A stretch of DNA of 64,000 nucleotides from Linnemannia schmuckeri. Taxonomy: Eukaryota > Mortierellomycota > Mortierellomycetes > Mortierellales > Mortierellaceae. The stretch covers positions 1,674,001 to 1,738,000 of the forward strand of contig JANATG010000007.1 in NCBI GenBank assembly GCA_029449235.1. The letters run 5' to 3'. Shown one piece after another: positions 22,131 to 31,004 of this stretch; positions within the stretch are counted from its first letter, which is position 1; each line of letters starts with the position of its first letter. A program made the position numbers and the translations under genes. The notes below the pieces were generated by a model. That model had not been told where the DNA came from, did not search any database, and was given only the letters and a program-made list of their open reading frames with translations.

Positions 22131-22280
22131 ATGACCTACTACGTCATCAAGCACCGCGCCAAGTTCGAGCTCGCGCGAGCACTATTCAAAGACCAAAGGC
22201 GGAGAAAGTCATACACGATGGCTGTCGCTCTGCAGCTCTTTTCCAAGAATCCAAACCTCCATCCATTTCGACAAGACTAG
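22131..22280 (+). CDS. Short open frame, possible terminal exon, unknown
   Basis: Frame of 49 codons ending in TAG, open further upstream to at least 22,095. The composition (MTYYVIKHRAKFELARALF and later KNPNLHPFRQD) is protein-like rather than low complexity, so it may be the last exon of an otherwise unseen or decayed gene. No family is recognised. Confidence 0.25.
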   Translation: MTYYVIKHRAKFELARALFKDQRRRKSYTMAVALQLFSKNPNLHPFRQD

Positions 22281-22807
22281 AGGTGTATCCAGTGCGAAGC
22301 CCCAGGAGCGCCTCTTTTTTTGGTAACTCAGAATCGGGTTCTGAGTTATTAAAAAACCCTGAAAACCCCTAAAAACTCTAAAAAACCCTAAAAAAAAACC
22401 CTAAAAGATTCCAGAGCACCAGTGAGTAATACGCGTAAGAGGGTTAGGCTTTTCACAGCACCACGGCATACCACTTCCTTCTTGACCGTCCAGGTTTGAG
22501 CAGGCTACAATAGCACTGTAAGTAGCTCGGTGCTTTTTTTTTTTTCTTTTTTTCTTTTTTTCCTACTAAGAGTAGCTCGGTATACTTAAGGCGAAAGGGG
22601 AGCCAGGCGCATTTTTTGAGTTTTACGACTGCCTGTGTTATTTACTTATTTAATTGATCCAACAGACCTCACTTCGTGAGGACCTTGGCTATGCGAAGAA
22701 GGATTCAATTCCTGCGTACGTAAAGTGAGCCGAAAGGGAGAGTATTCATTTTCTTATTCTTCTCCTCATTCTTTCCCTCTCATTTTTATTGGCGCATTTT
22801 TTCAACA

Positions 22808-23139
22808 GATATGTTAGGCTCGACCCCAACCCCCAGGAGAAGGGCATGAGGTTTGCCTCATACCTACTTCTCGGGAGGAAGTGGAGTCAAGACTACAGAT
22901 ATGTTCCAAGAATCGTGGCTAGTGCACTTTTAATGTCATTTTCCTCTTGGGTCTTGTCACAAGTTAAGAAGAAGAAAAAACACATTTTGGCGTTTGTAAT
23001 CGAACATACACATCAAGAACAAAAAAGAATAAGAAAAAAATATAACATTAAACTTATTGTGTGGCCAGTGCACTCGCAACAGAAAAGTGTGATCTCCAAC
23101 AACAAAGAAAAAACGAAAAGAAAAGAAAAAACGCCATAG
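22808..23139 (+). other. Possible exon remnant, unknown
   Basis: After a potential acceptor (CAACAG at 22,803-22,808) the frame reads YVRLDPNPQEKGMRFASYLL and RKWSQDYRYVPRIV before turning into lysine-rich simple sequence. There is no ATG near its start. It looks like a coding remnant without identifiable parentage. Confidence 0.22.
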
Positions 23140-24420
23140 ATGTCGCGGACAATGCAGACTCGCGTCAACGAAAGAATACTTCGTCACAGAGTCTTCTCAG
23201 AATACATCTCTCATTATCATTCCCTTTCCACGCCCATTCGCATCCTCTCCACACCATCCTGCTCACTGGACCAAGCCCTGATATAGTCCGCTCCCGACAT
23301 CCCATTTTTATCCACGACACCATAGTGTGACAGAGCGCCCAGAAGCAAAAAAAAAAAAAAAAAAAAAAAGCACGGACACTGAAGAACAGAAAAGAAAAAA
23401 AAAAAAAGCCGTTGTGTGACCTGTCCACTCGGAGAAAAAAAATCGGCTAGTCATTTGTGCTCTGATACGATCATCATCAATGGCCAGCGCCCTGGATTTT
23501 TATTTTTCATGCACAATTTTATTTCTCTGACAAACAGTACAAAGGAGGCATTTGGAAGTAAAGGGGACTACAGACCAAACTCTTCAGTACACCATCCGCC
23601 AGTCACAGTCCGACCCGGAGCCTGGCTCTGCGCAACAATTGTCGCTGCTCTTCACAGCAAAAACGGAAGACAAAATAAAACTAGATACGAATGAAGGGGA
23701 TTCTTCCCATCCTCTCCATCAATGACAATTTCCTCCTTCCCAACAGACTATCCAACAGCCGCTCATCAGCTGTGCGTGGTTCCTTGGTCGCTCCAGGGCA
23801 GGTTCGATCCTCATGTGTGGCTAGCGAAGCGCCACACGGGCAGAAACCATCACGCGTGATGTAACCGTATCCTCGACTCCAGTCACCTCGGGCGCCGGTG
23901 TATTTGGATGTTTTATCCTTGGCAGAGATACCTTGCATCTGCTCCCACGCGATCGTCGTGGAGCATCGGGGTTTCCAGATCAGTTCTGAGGCCTGCGTCT
24001 CCAGGTAGCCAATAAACTTGTGAAGGACCGTCTTGGCAATGGACTGTGGGGTCTTGAAGGCCGAGGACCACTCAGTCAACATGCTCTTGGGGGTGATTCC
24101 GCGAAGAAGGTCTGAAACGTGCCACTTAGGGTTCTCATCACGATCGGGAGTAGGACTACCGCTGTACACGGCTCGAGCTCCACCGATAGAAGAGAATCCC
24201 CGAACATGATCCGCATCCGAGGGGGACTGCCAGTATATGGGTACTGGCCGTGGTGCTTGACGACCATTGTCAGTTGCTCGCTTGTGTTCACGCTTCCTGG
24301 CGGCATTGTAGCTATTTGTTGCCTAAACGCCCCATTCATCAATCTTGCCCATGGCCTCCTTCCATATTGCGGTGGTTGTCTCAACAGTAGAGGGGCATCT
24401 TCAGACGTGCTCATTGTCTT

Positions 24421-24684
24421 TGTCAGAGTTTCGCTCTGATGACTAACACATGACCAACGCCACCAACTTCTAGATTCTTCTAGCGCCACCAAATGACCAA
24501 GTAGCCCTTGCTGACTAATCAAGCACTAGAACTATCCAGAGATAACCTGGTCTTTAAGTAACAATATAAATAGTCACCATGTCCGTAGTCTAGTTCAGTA
24601 GTCTTAGCCTTAATACAAGCCTTGTTCATAATAATCCACTTTATTAAAGACTCACCCCCACAACAAGTCCGCAACCTTGTTACA
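24421..24684 (+). mobile_element. Solo LTR, copy 1 (264 bp)
   Basis: Begins TGTCAGAG and ends GTTACA, thus TG...CA, and is flanked by the 5-bp duplication GTCTT (24,416-24,420 and 24,685-24,689). Removing it restores the LINE reading frame CEQEEED-NEHV. It contains TATAAATA at about 24,570, fitting an LTR promoter and supporting plus orientation. No internal retrotransposon region is attached, so it is a solo LTR left by recombination between two LTRs. It differs at only two positions from copy 2. Confidence 0.9.
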
Positions 24685-25102
24685 GTCTTCCTCCTCCTGC
24701 TCACATTGTCGACACAGGCAGGTTGAGTACAAATCAGGCTTCCGAGCCTGCATGGAGTTCAATGTTGGCAACATTCCATGCAGCTTCTTGATATGATGTG
24801 TTCGTTGGTGGGAGTCCTTGCTGTTGCTGTAAAAGGTGAAGACGGCGCGTCTGTCATGGACATGGGCCAAGGTCGAACTCCATTCCACATCGTCAATGTC
24901 CGAGATCGCTCTCTTGACCCGTCTTTGTGATATCCAGACTTGATGATGGCGGATTGTCGATTGTTGTTTGAGGAGCTGTCGCAGATCGATTTCGACAAGC
25001 CCGCCATTGCAATGTGCAAAGCTCGTAATGTCCGTCTGCTGAGTGAGATCCACCACCAAAGGCACCGTAACACTGTGCTGCCGCCTTTGTCGCCTGATCC
25101 GC

Positions 25103-25366
25103 TGTAACAAGGTTGCGGACTTGTTGTGGGGGTGAGTCTTTAATAAAGTGGATTATTATGAACAAGGCTTGTATTAAGGCTAAGACTACTGAACTAGACT
25201 ACGGACATGGTGACTATTTATATTGTTACTTAAAGACCAGGTTATCTCTGGATAGTTCTAGTGCTTGATTAGTCAGCAAGGGCTACTTGGTCATTTGGTG
25301 GCGCTAGAAGAATCTAGAAGTTGGTGGCGTTGGTCATGTGCTAGTCATCAGAGTGAAACTCTGACA
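25103..25366 (-). mobile_element. Solo LTR, copy 2 (264 bp, inverted)
   Basis: Reverse complement of copy 1 with two differences, same length, flanked by a different 5-bp duplication TCCGC (25,098-25,102 and 25,367-25,371). Removing it restores the RNase H reading GNELADQATKAAAQ. Because each copy has its own target duplication and each repairs the host frame exactly, they are two independent insertions of one LTR family, not the arms of one inverted-repeat transposon. Confidence 0.9.
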
Positions 25367-25721
25367 TCCGCTAGCTCATTTCCTTGAATGTTATTGTGTC
25401 CCTTGATCCATACCACTTCGACTTCGCCTGGCCGAGATTCCACAACCTGCCATAATACCGCCCAGATACCCGCATAAGTGCTCCTGAATCGTTTCCTCGG
25501 TAAGGCATCTCGACGATTCTTCACCATACGATGATACTGTTCCACCACCGACTGGTTGTCCAGTTTGACCACAATGTTTTGTTCCGAAGGTGCTGACAGG
25601 ACTGCGGCTAGTAAACCCATGAGCTCAGACTTGGCCGAGGATGCATGACCGCCCGTTCGTCCTTGTACTGTTAGGGGATTGTCCTGAGTAAGGTCCACCA
25701 CTCCAAAAGCCAGTGGCTAGC

Positions 25722-26171
25722 TTTTTTTTTTTTTTTTATTTTTATTTCTAGAATTGCCTCTGACATGCCCTATCTGTGCAGTACACGATATTTTTTTTAA
25801 TCTAAGTCTTAACTAGGTGCGCGTACTTATTTTGCACAGAGGCATTTTAGTATGCTTGTGCAGGAAGCCGGTTACCCGACAGAATGTACTTGAGCACTGG
25901 AAAGGTTGGTCTAAGCGGTCCGCCGTTGTTGGCAGGCTCCACACGGCATTCCGACTGGCTCATCACCAGAGTTACGTAGCCATATAGTGGGCATACTCAC
26001 TCTGTCCATGCACTTGTGTGCGTCTGAGAACTATTTCATCTCAGGCCTCCTGGACAGGGGAGACTAGCGCAATACCGTCAAATCCTAATTGAGCGTGTCT
26101 TCGTTGGTCTGAACCCACGACCCTCGCGCTGAGAGGAGGAAGCTTTACCAACTTGGTGGGCTCGCCCGCCC
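25722..26171 (-). mobile_element. tRNA-derived SINE
   Basis: A 450-bp element on the minus strand. Its 5' end (26,171 downward) is tRNA-like, with an A-box-like segment CCAAGTTGGTAAAGC and a B box GGGTTCAGACC, an internal RNA polymerase III promoter. Its 3' end is an A tail seen as a T run at 25,722-25,737. It is flanked by a perfect 15-bp duplication AAGCCAGTGGCTAGC (25,707-25,721 and 26,172-26,186), the mark of LINE-driven retroposition. The head loop could present AGC (Ala-like), although the head is diverged. It sits inside LINE copy A. Confidence 0.85.
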
Positions 26172-26188
26172 AAGCCAGTGGCTAGCGA

Positions 26189-26219
<31 letters not shown>

Positions 26220-26223
26220 CGTA

Positions 26224-28797
26224 CACTCTTCCCTCGATAATATGAAGCGTTACTACATCTTATCGAGGGTCGTGCAAAAAAAAAGTATTCTATTTAATTC
26301 ATTCTTGAAAAAATATATTAACGAGAATTATAGTGCCACTACATGGTTAACCATCATCTGCTGTCTCCAGATCATAACGCTCGACGAAAGCCTCCAAACT
26401 ACGCATGAGAGCAAAATAATGGGCCATCGTATCCTCCTTTGCTTCTCCCCTCATCGCAGCTTCGCCTAGCTCCCGAAAGCGGGTCAAGTTGACATCTGCA
26501 TGGGTCATGATTTCGTCTCTGTCTGAACTTGAGGGTGCAGGCGAGAATCCTTCGTCTATATTCCTAGTGACGGAGCGGCTGCGAAGATCAATGGTATTTA
26601 CCGAGTGATCTTCATTACCAAAGCTTGGATCCTCTTAGTCAACATCCGAAGGATCATCCTCATCGTCCTCCTGCTCCTTCGCCTGTTCCTGTTCCTGTTC
26701 CTGCTCCTCCACCTGCTCCTGCTTTACATCATCGAGAAGTTCTTCATCAATACTGTTCCTGTCCTGCGGAGGTATAAAGAGATGCTGAAATTCCTCCAGT
26801 TGCAGCACTTGGTTGATGGATTCCGAAATGGACTGAGAAGGGCCTTCAGACTCGATCATGTAGAGATAATGGAGGACTGTAAAGTCCTTCTGATCGGCTA
26901 TAAGGTCCTGATCAGGTCCAAATTTTTGCTTGAGCATCTCCTGGAGTTGCTCTATTTGATCGGCCTTGGTATTGACCCCAAGCTCCAGCAGACTCTTCTT
27001 GTGCTTCGGAGGCATCACAGGCACTTGAGCGAAAGAGTTACGAATGCACTCAGCTGTCACCAGATTCCATGCGTTTAGAATACATGTCCATAATAGTCCA
27101 TTTGGCACTTGTTTTTTGGACCGTGAATTCTGCTTGACATACTGCTGAATGCGAACGCAAAGCTCAATCATCTCCAGACTGTAATTAGCCTTGAACGATC
27201 GAATTGCGCCGGCATCCAAAGGTTGTGTCACCGATGTTGTTCCAGGAGGAAGTCGGATGATGGTGATGTTGCGTAGGGCAATCGAGTCGGCAGTACGGTG
27301 TCCTGGTACACTGTCAATGAGCAGTGCAATCTTGCGCTGGTTCTCCTCCATTTCCCGATTAAGCGCTAGGAGCCAAGGTGTGAATTGTTCAACGTTCATA
27401 TAGCCGCTGCATTCGAAGTTGAAATCGATTCTCTGCATCGTCTCGTCAGACAATTCTCTTGGCTTGTGAGATGCTAAAATTGTAGAATAAAAAAATAAAA
27501 GAATAGAAAACTGTTAGTGCATATAGAAAAAAATATTGAGAAGACAGTAGGCGAATGCAGACAACAGATAACGTACAAAGAATAAACGGCTTGCGCTTAT
27601 CTGAACCCGTGGCATTGCTACAAAGCAAAATGGAAACGCGAGCATCATGGACGAGTTTTCTACCGCGAACAGGACCCAGATCAATGGACTTGTTGGACTG
27701 TGCTTTGAGAAACAATCCAGTTTCGTCACAGTTATAGATGTCCTCAAGCTGAAAGTCTGCAAGAATCTGGCTGATCTCCTTGATGCGGGCTTGCCAGGTT
27801 TCAAGGTCGACGGAACCGCTTTCACCGTGTGATGTAAATTTCTTCATTCCATGTCGTTTCTTGAAATTGTAAAGCCATCCAGAAGAGAACTTGAACTGGA
27901 TCGAAGGGTGATGAGAACGGAAGTTCTTCCTAAGATCTCTCCATATCACAATAGCTATTCCTTGCAGTCGAGCATCGCTGACAGAAAAACCTATGAAAAA
28001 AGTTAGTGGTCGACTGCAAAACATATCTGAAGAGTTGCATTCAAAAGATGAGCCCGCTTGCCTTACCATTCTTTCTTTCCCGTTCAAACCAATTGAAAAG
28101 AGCCTTTTCCACAACTGCCATAGGTCGCTGCTTCTTGCGCACAATGTTCTTAGTCGCTTGAATTGGGAGGGTCCTCATGTCGTGGTTGATTTCGGTTTGA
28201 TTTTTGAGGATACTTATTGCCGTGGATAGCTTCATGCCGCATAGTTTTGCAATCGGGGCAAGTTTAATGAAAGGGTTGCTAGCGCGCTGCTGATTGTATA
28301 TTTCCAGAAACTTGGCCTTGTCAGCTATGGTGTACGCCTTTGTCTTTCCTTTCTTGCGTCCTAGAGTAATAGGACTACCTAGGTTATTGAGCATTATTAC
28401 AGTGCATGAGTTGAGAAGGGTAGAGAGAAAACAATGAATATTTATGTGTTTTTAGATGCAGTACCGGCTTCTAGGAGTTTCTAGTGCTTTTGGTCCTGAT
28501 TAGTCAGCGCGGAATTATCTCGAAAGTCGGTGGCATTTCTAGGGCAGTGTCGCGCAACAGATAGAGAGATGAAGGGCGACAGGACTTGAGGATGAGAATG
28601 TGTGAAAGGTAGAGGAGGATGAGTAATGAAAAGATGAATCGTCGTTGCTACCAGCAATTAATATACACTGGAAGTGGCGTCATTTTTAGTGGTAGCTTCG
28701 TCAATATATTTTTTCAAGAATGAATTAAATAGAATACTTTTTTTTGCACGACCCTCGATAAGATGTAGTAACGCTTCATATTATCGAGGGAAGAGTG
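26224..28797 (-). mobile_element. pogo/Tigger-type DNA transposon, apparently complete
   Basis: Inverted terminal repeats of 96 bp (26,224-26,319) and 95 bp (28,703-28,797) differ only by one base in an A run. They start CACTCTTCCCTCGATAA and are flanked by the TA duplication (26,222-26,223 and 28,798-28,799) typical of Tc1/mariner/pogo elements. Each end also holds an inner palindrome, CCCTCGATAA...TTATCGAGGG, a likely transposase binding site. The interior encodes one transposase gene. Total length 2,574 bp. It interrupts the tail of LINE copy B. Confidence 0.93.
26635..28394 (-). CDS. pogo-family transposase (CENP-B/Tigger-like DDE)
   Basis: Three exons, read on the minus strand 28394-28067, 27990-27577 and 27473-26635, give 526 residues with no stop or frameshift. 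The N-terminus has a psq-type helix-turn-helix (about 15-60), followed by a CENP-B-type HTH with FNWFERERKNGFSVSDAR. The catalytic domain carries the acidic triad: CDETGLF, ALLIDSVPGH and TQPLDAGAIRSFK. The second motif has DS instead of the common DN, but the aspartate is kept. The C-terminus is a Glu/Gln/Asp-rich tail. The enzyme would cut and paste the element at TA sites in the nucleus. An intact frame plus near-identical ends suggests recent or current mobility. Confidence 0.9.
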
Positions 28798-29384
28798 TAC
28801 GCAATTTTATTTCTCCAGTGAAAAGCCCAAGAAAGGCATTCGATAGTGAAAGGAGCTACATACCAAACTCTTCCAAGAGCCATCCACCAGTCGCAGTCCG
28901 GTCCACAACCTGGCTCTGCGCAACAATTACCGCTGCTCCTCACAGCTTCAATAGAAGAAAATAAAACTAAACACGAAGAAAAGGAATTCTTCCCATCCTC
29001 TCCATTAATGACAATCTCCTCCTTCCCAACAAACTATCCAGCAACCGCTCATCGGCCGCGCGTGGATCCATGGACGCTCCAGGGCAGCGCCCATTCTCAT
29101 GTGTGGCTAGCGAAGCGCCACACGGGCAAAAACCATCTTGTGTGATGTAGCCGTATCCCTGACTCCAGTCACCTCGAGGACCTGTGTACTTGGAGGTCTT
29201 GTTCTTGACGGAGATGCCTTGTGTCTGCTCCCACGCGATCGTCGCGGAGCACCGAGGCTTCCATATCAACTCCGAGATTTTTTTTTTTCTCTGAGATTTT
29301 AGGTGAAGCTTTGTCATGTGATCTGTGACTGTGAGTGGCGTTTGTGAGAGATAACAATGATCAAGAAATTTTTTTTCCAAAAGA

Positions 29385-29457
29385 GCTCGCTTAGCTTAGT
29401 CGGTAGAGCGTTGTGCTAATAACGCAAAGGCCGCAGGTTCGATCCCTGCAGTGAGCA
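29385..29457 (+). tRNA. tRNA-Ile (anticodon AAU)
   Basis: A 73-base cloverleaf without intron. The acceptor stem GCTCGCT pairs with AGTGAGC (one G-T pair), with discriminator A. The D arm is GCTTAGTCGGTAGAGC, matching the A box. The anticodon stem TTGTG/CGCAA holds loop CTAATAA with anticodon AAT. The T arm GCAGG-TTCGATC-CCTGC matches the B box. All stems pair well, so it is probably functional. It lies about 100 bases beyond the 5' end of LINE copy B. Confidence 0.95.
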
Positions 29458-29554
29458 CTAAAATATAATCTTATGAGATTTATTTTGCCAAAAGTAGCAT
29501 CATTTTTTGTTTCTTGAAGGATTTTTACGCCGTTTCCTTTTGGCTGCATTATTG

Positions 29555-30325
29555 GGAAGAAGATATTCTAACAGCATGTCAGATTAACCAGATATTCCGA
29601 CATCCATTGTCAGAATATCTTTGCCTGACGGAAGCTAATCTGACAGCAACAAATGTCAGATTATCAGCCCGTAAAAAATTATTCTGACATTATAATTTTG
29701 GAAACATGTCAGAATATCTTTTTTTACAGTCAGATTAACTCCTGCGCCCACATACAATAAACGCCCTTTCACTTCGTTTTTATTTATGAAGGTCGAAATG
29801 GCCGTGAAAAATTCTACTAAAGAGGTAAAACGAAAACCTCCTTTTCAAAGTTGCGAAACGAAATGGCCTTGAAAAAAACTACTAGAAGAGGAAAAATGAA
29901 ACGTTCTGTTCAGAGTTGCGAAAAACGAAATAGCGAAACGAAACAGATACCCAGGGCCAATCGAACTCTTGGACAAAAATAGGCACTTGAACTCACTTGA
30001 CACTTTCCAAGGATCCGCCCACCCTTAGACTCGACATTTGATGTGCTGAAATGGATGGTGTTTATTTCCCTTCATATGAGTATTACATGTCAGAATATCC
30101 AGATAATCAGATATTGATGGCATGTCAGAATAACTTTTCTTGAAAATGATAATTTGACAGCACATGTCAGATTAGCTAGAAAAACGCTATTTTGACATCA
30201 ATGTCAGATTAGTCTGACATCAGATGAAAAAAATGTGACTGAAGTCAGATTATCTCATAAAATATTATTCTGACATTACTGTCAGATTAATTATTCTGAC
30301 ATCTAATGTCATATTATCTTATTCC
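29555..30325. mobile_element. Non-autonomous DNA element with 9-bp target duplication (Mutator-like MITE candidate)
   Basis: A 771-bp block flanked by the direct repeat GCATTATTG (29,546-29,554 and 30,326-30,334). Its ends are imperfect inverted repeats, GGAAGAAGATATT on the left and the complement of AATATTATCTTATTCC on the right. Two sub-terminal zones (29,576-29,740 and 30,086-30,320) hold about twenty copies of TGTCAGATTA/TGTCAGAATA in both orientations. The middle (29,790-29,945) has two imperfect copies of a unit of about 65 bp. There is no open frame. A 9-bp duplication is typical of Mutator-like elements; the assignment is inference. Confidence 0.68.
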
Positions 30326-30334
30326 GCATTATTG

Positions 30335-30960
30335 CCCATGCTATTTTGTCTAGGAATGTCATACTATTCTGTCTAGAAGTGTGAAGATTTTGGTTGTCAA
30401 TTTTTCAAAAGACGTTGGGGGTGTCTTTTTGCTTTGAGCGCATGAACTGAATAAGCAACATTTTTCTTCGGTCCAAAGTCAATGCACGATGCCGTTATAT
30501 CCAAGAAATTACGCCTCATGTGTAGAAAGTAACGAGATGAGATCCAAGTCGAAAAAGAAGGATTATTAGATCTTTGAGGTGGCATGTGAGTTTGCTAAGC
30601 AGCGTTGGTTGAACTCAATCCAACATTCTTGAAGATTTGGGCGAAGCAAAAATGTGGAAAAAGAGCATAACCAAATCTCTGTAGACGTGAGCCACTGCAA
30701 CTCTGTCCATTCACAAATAATATTTCGCTGACGTTTGAATTTCTCGACCGTCGATGAGAAAAGACCAGTACATCGTCGTCATTTTCATGTCTATCATCCC
30801 TTATATTTTCCTTTTCTTCTCCCGTCAAGTAACCCTTCAGGGGTTCGTAAATGCACATGAACTCGACGGGATCCCCTCTGTTACTCTCTCTCCTTTCTTT
30901 TTTCTCTTGCTTTTTGTATGAAAATGGGATTGTGAAGGGTAAGAAACAAGGCGGTCCTTT

Positions 30961-31004
<44 letters not shown>

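Larger units (their letters stand above)
21690..23493. other. Repeat-rich region with remnants
   Basis: Holds a T run (about 21,800-21,822), a short match to the LINE 3' end (about 21,962-21,985), a decayed copy of the tRNA-Ile 5' half (about 22,082-22,106), a 10-bp hairpin (22,324-22,348), telomere-like CCCTAAAA repeats (22,351-22,407) and further A/T runs near 22,528 and 23,347. Two short open stretches are listed separately. No complete gene seen. Confidence 0.5.
23494..26187 (-). mobile_element. LINE-like non-LTR retrotransposon copy A, degenerate, hosting other insertions
   Basis: Minus-strand remains of a retroelement 3' half. From 25,701 down it encodes an RNase H-like domain: AKSELMGLL (acidic Glu), VVKLDNQSVV (acidic Asp) and VVWIKGHNNIQGNELAD (C-terminal Asp). 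Then come DLYSTCLCRQCEQEEED and NEHV-stop-RCPSTVETT, a reverse-transcriptase-linked cysteine region, and a 3' domain with ELIWKPRC, IAWEQ and GYGYITRDGFCPCGAS. A frameshift between ADQATKAAAQ and the next segment and a Trp-to-stop change make it non-functional. The 3' end abuts a short T-rich tail at about 23,497-23,508. Two solo LTRs and a SINE have inserted into it. The reverse transcriptase core is absent. Confidence 0.82.
26201..29275 (-). mobile_element. LINE-like retrotransposon copy B, 5'-truncated, split by a pogo element
   Basis: The minus-strand segment 28,800-29,275 matches the 3' end of copy A: ELIWKPRC, IAWEQTQGIS, GYGYITQDGFCPCGAS, LLDSLLGRRRLSLMERMGRI and the same 3' UTR (TTTTATTTCTC). 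Its A tail is the T run at 26,201-26,219, separated from the body by the pogo transposon. The flanks GA-T8-CTCT (26,187-26,200) and GA-T11-CTCT (29,276-29,292) look like a target-site duplication with T-length slippage. The 5' end stops just upstream of ELIWKPRC, the usual LINE 5' truncation. The intact frame of this 3' piece suggests it is younger than copy A. Confidence 0.78.

Noticed and set aside
24421..25366. One DNA transposon with 265-bp inverted ends
   Set aside because: Each arm has its own 5-bp target duplication, and removing each alone restores the LINE reading, so these are two solo LTRs.
28480..28530. A third LTR copy inside the pogo element
   Set aside because: Only CTAGTGCTT and GATTAGTCAGC are shared with the solo LTRs, with different spacing and no boundaries; too short to support.
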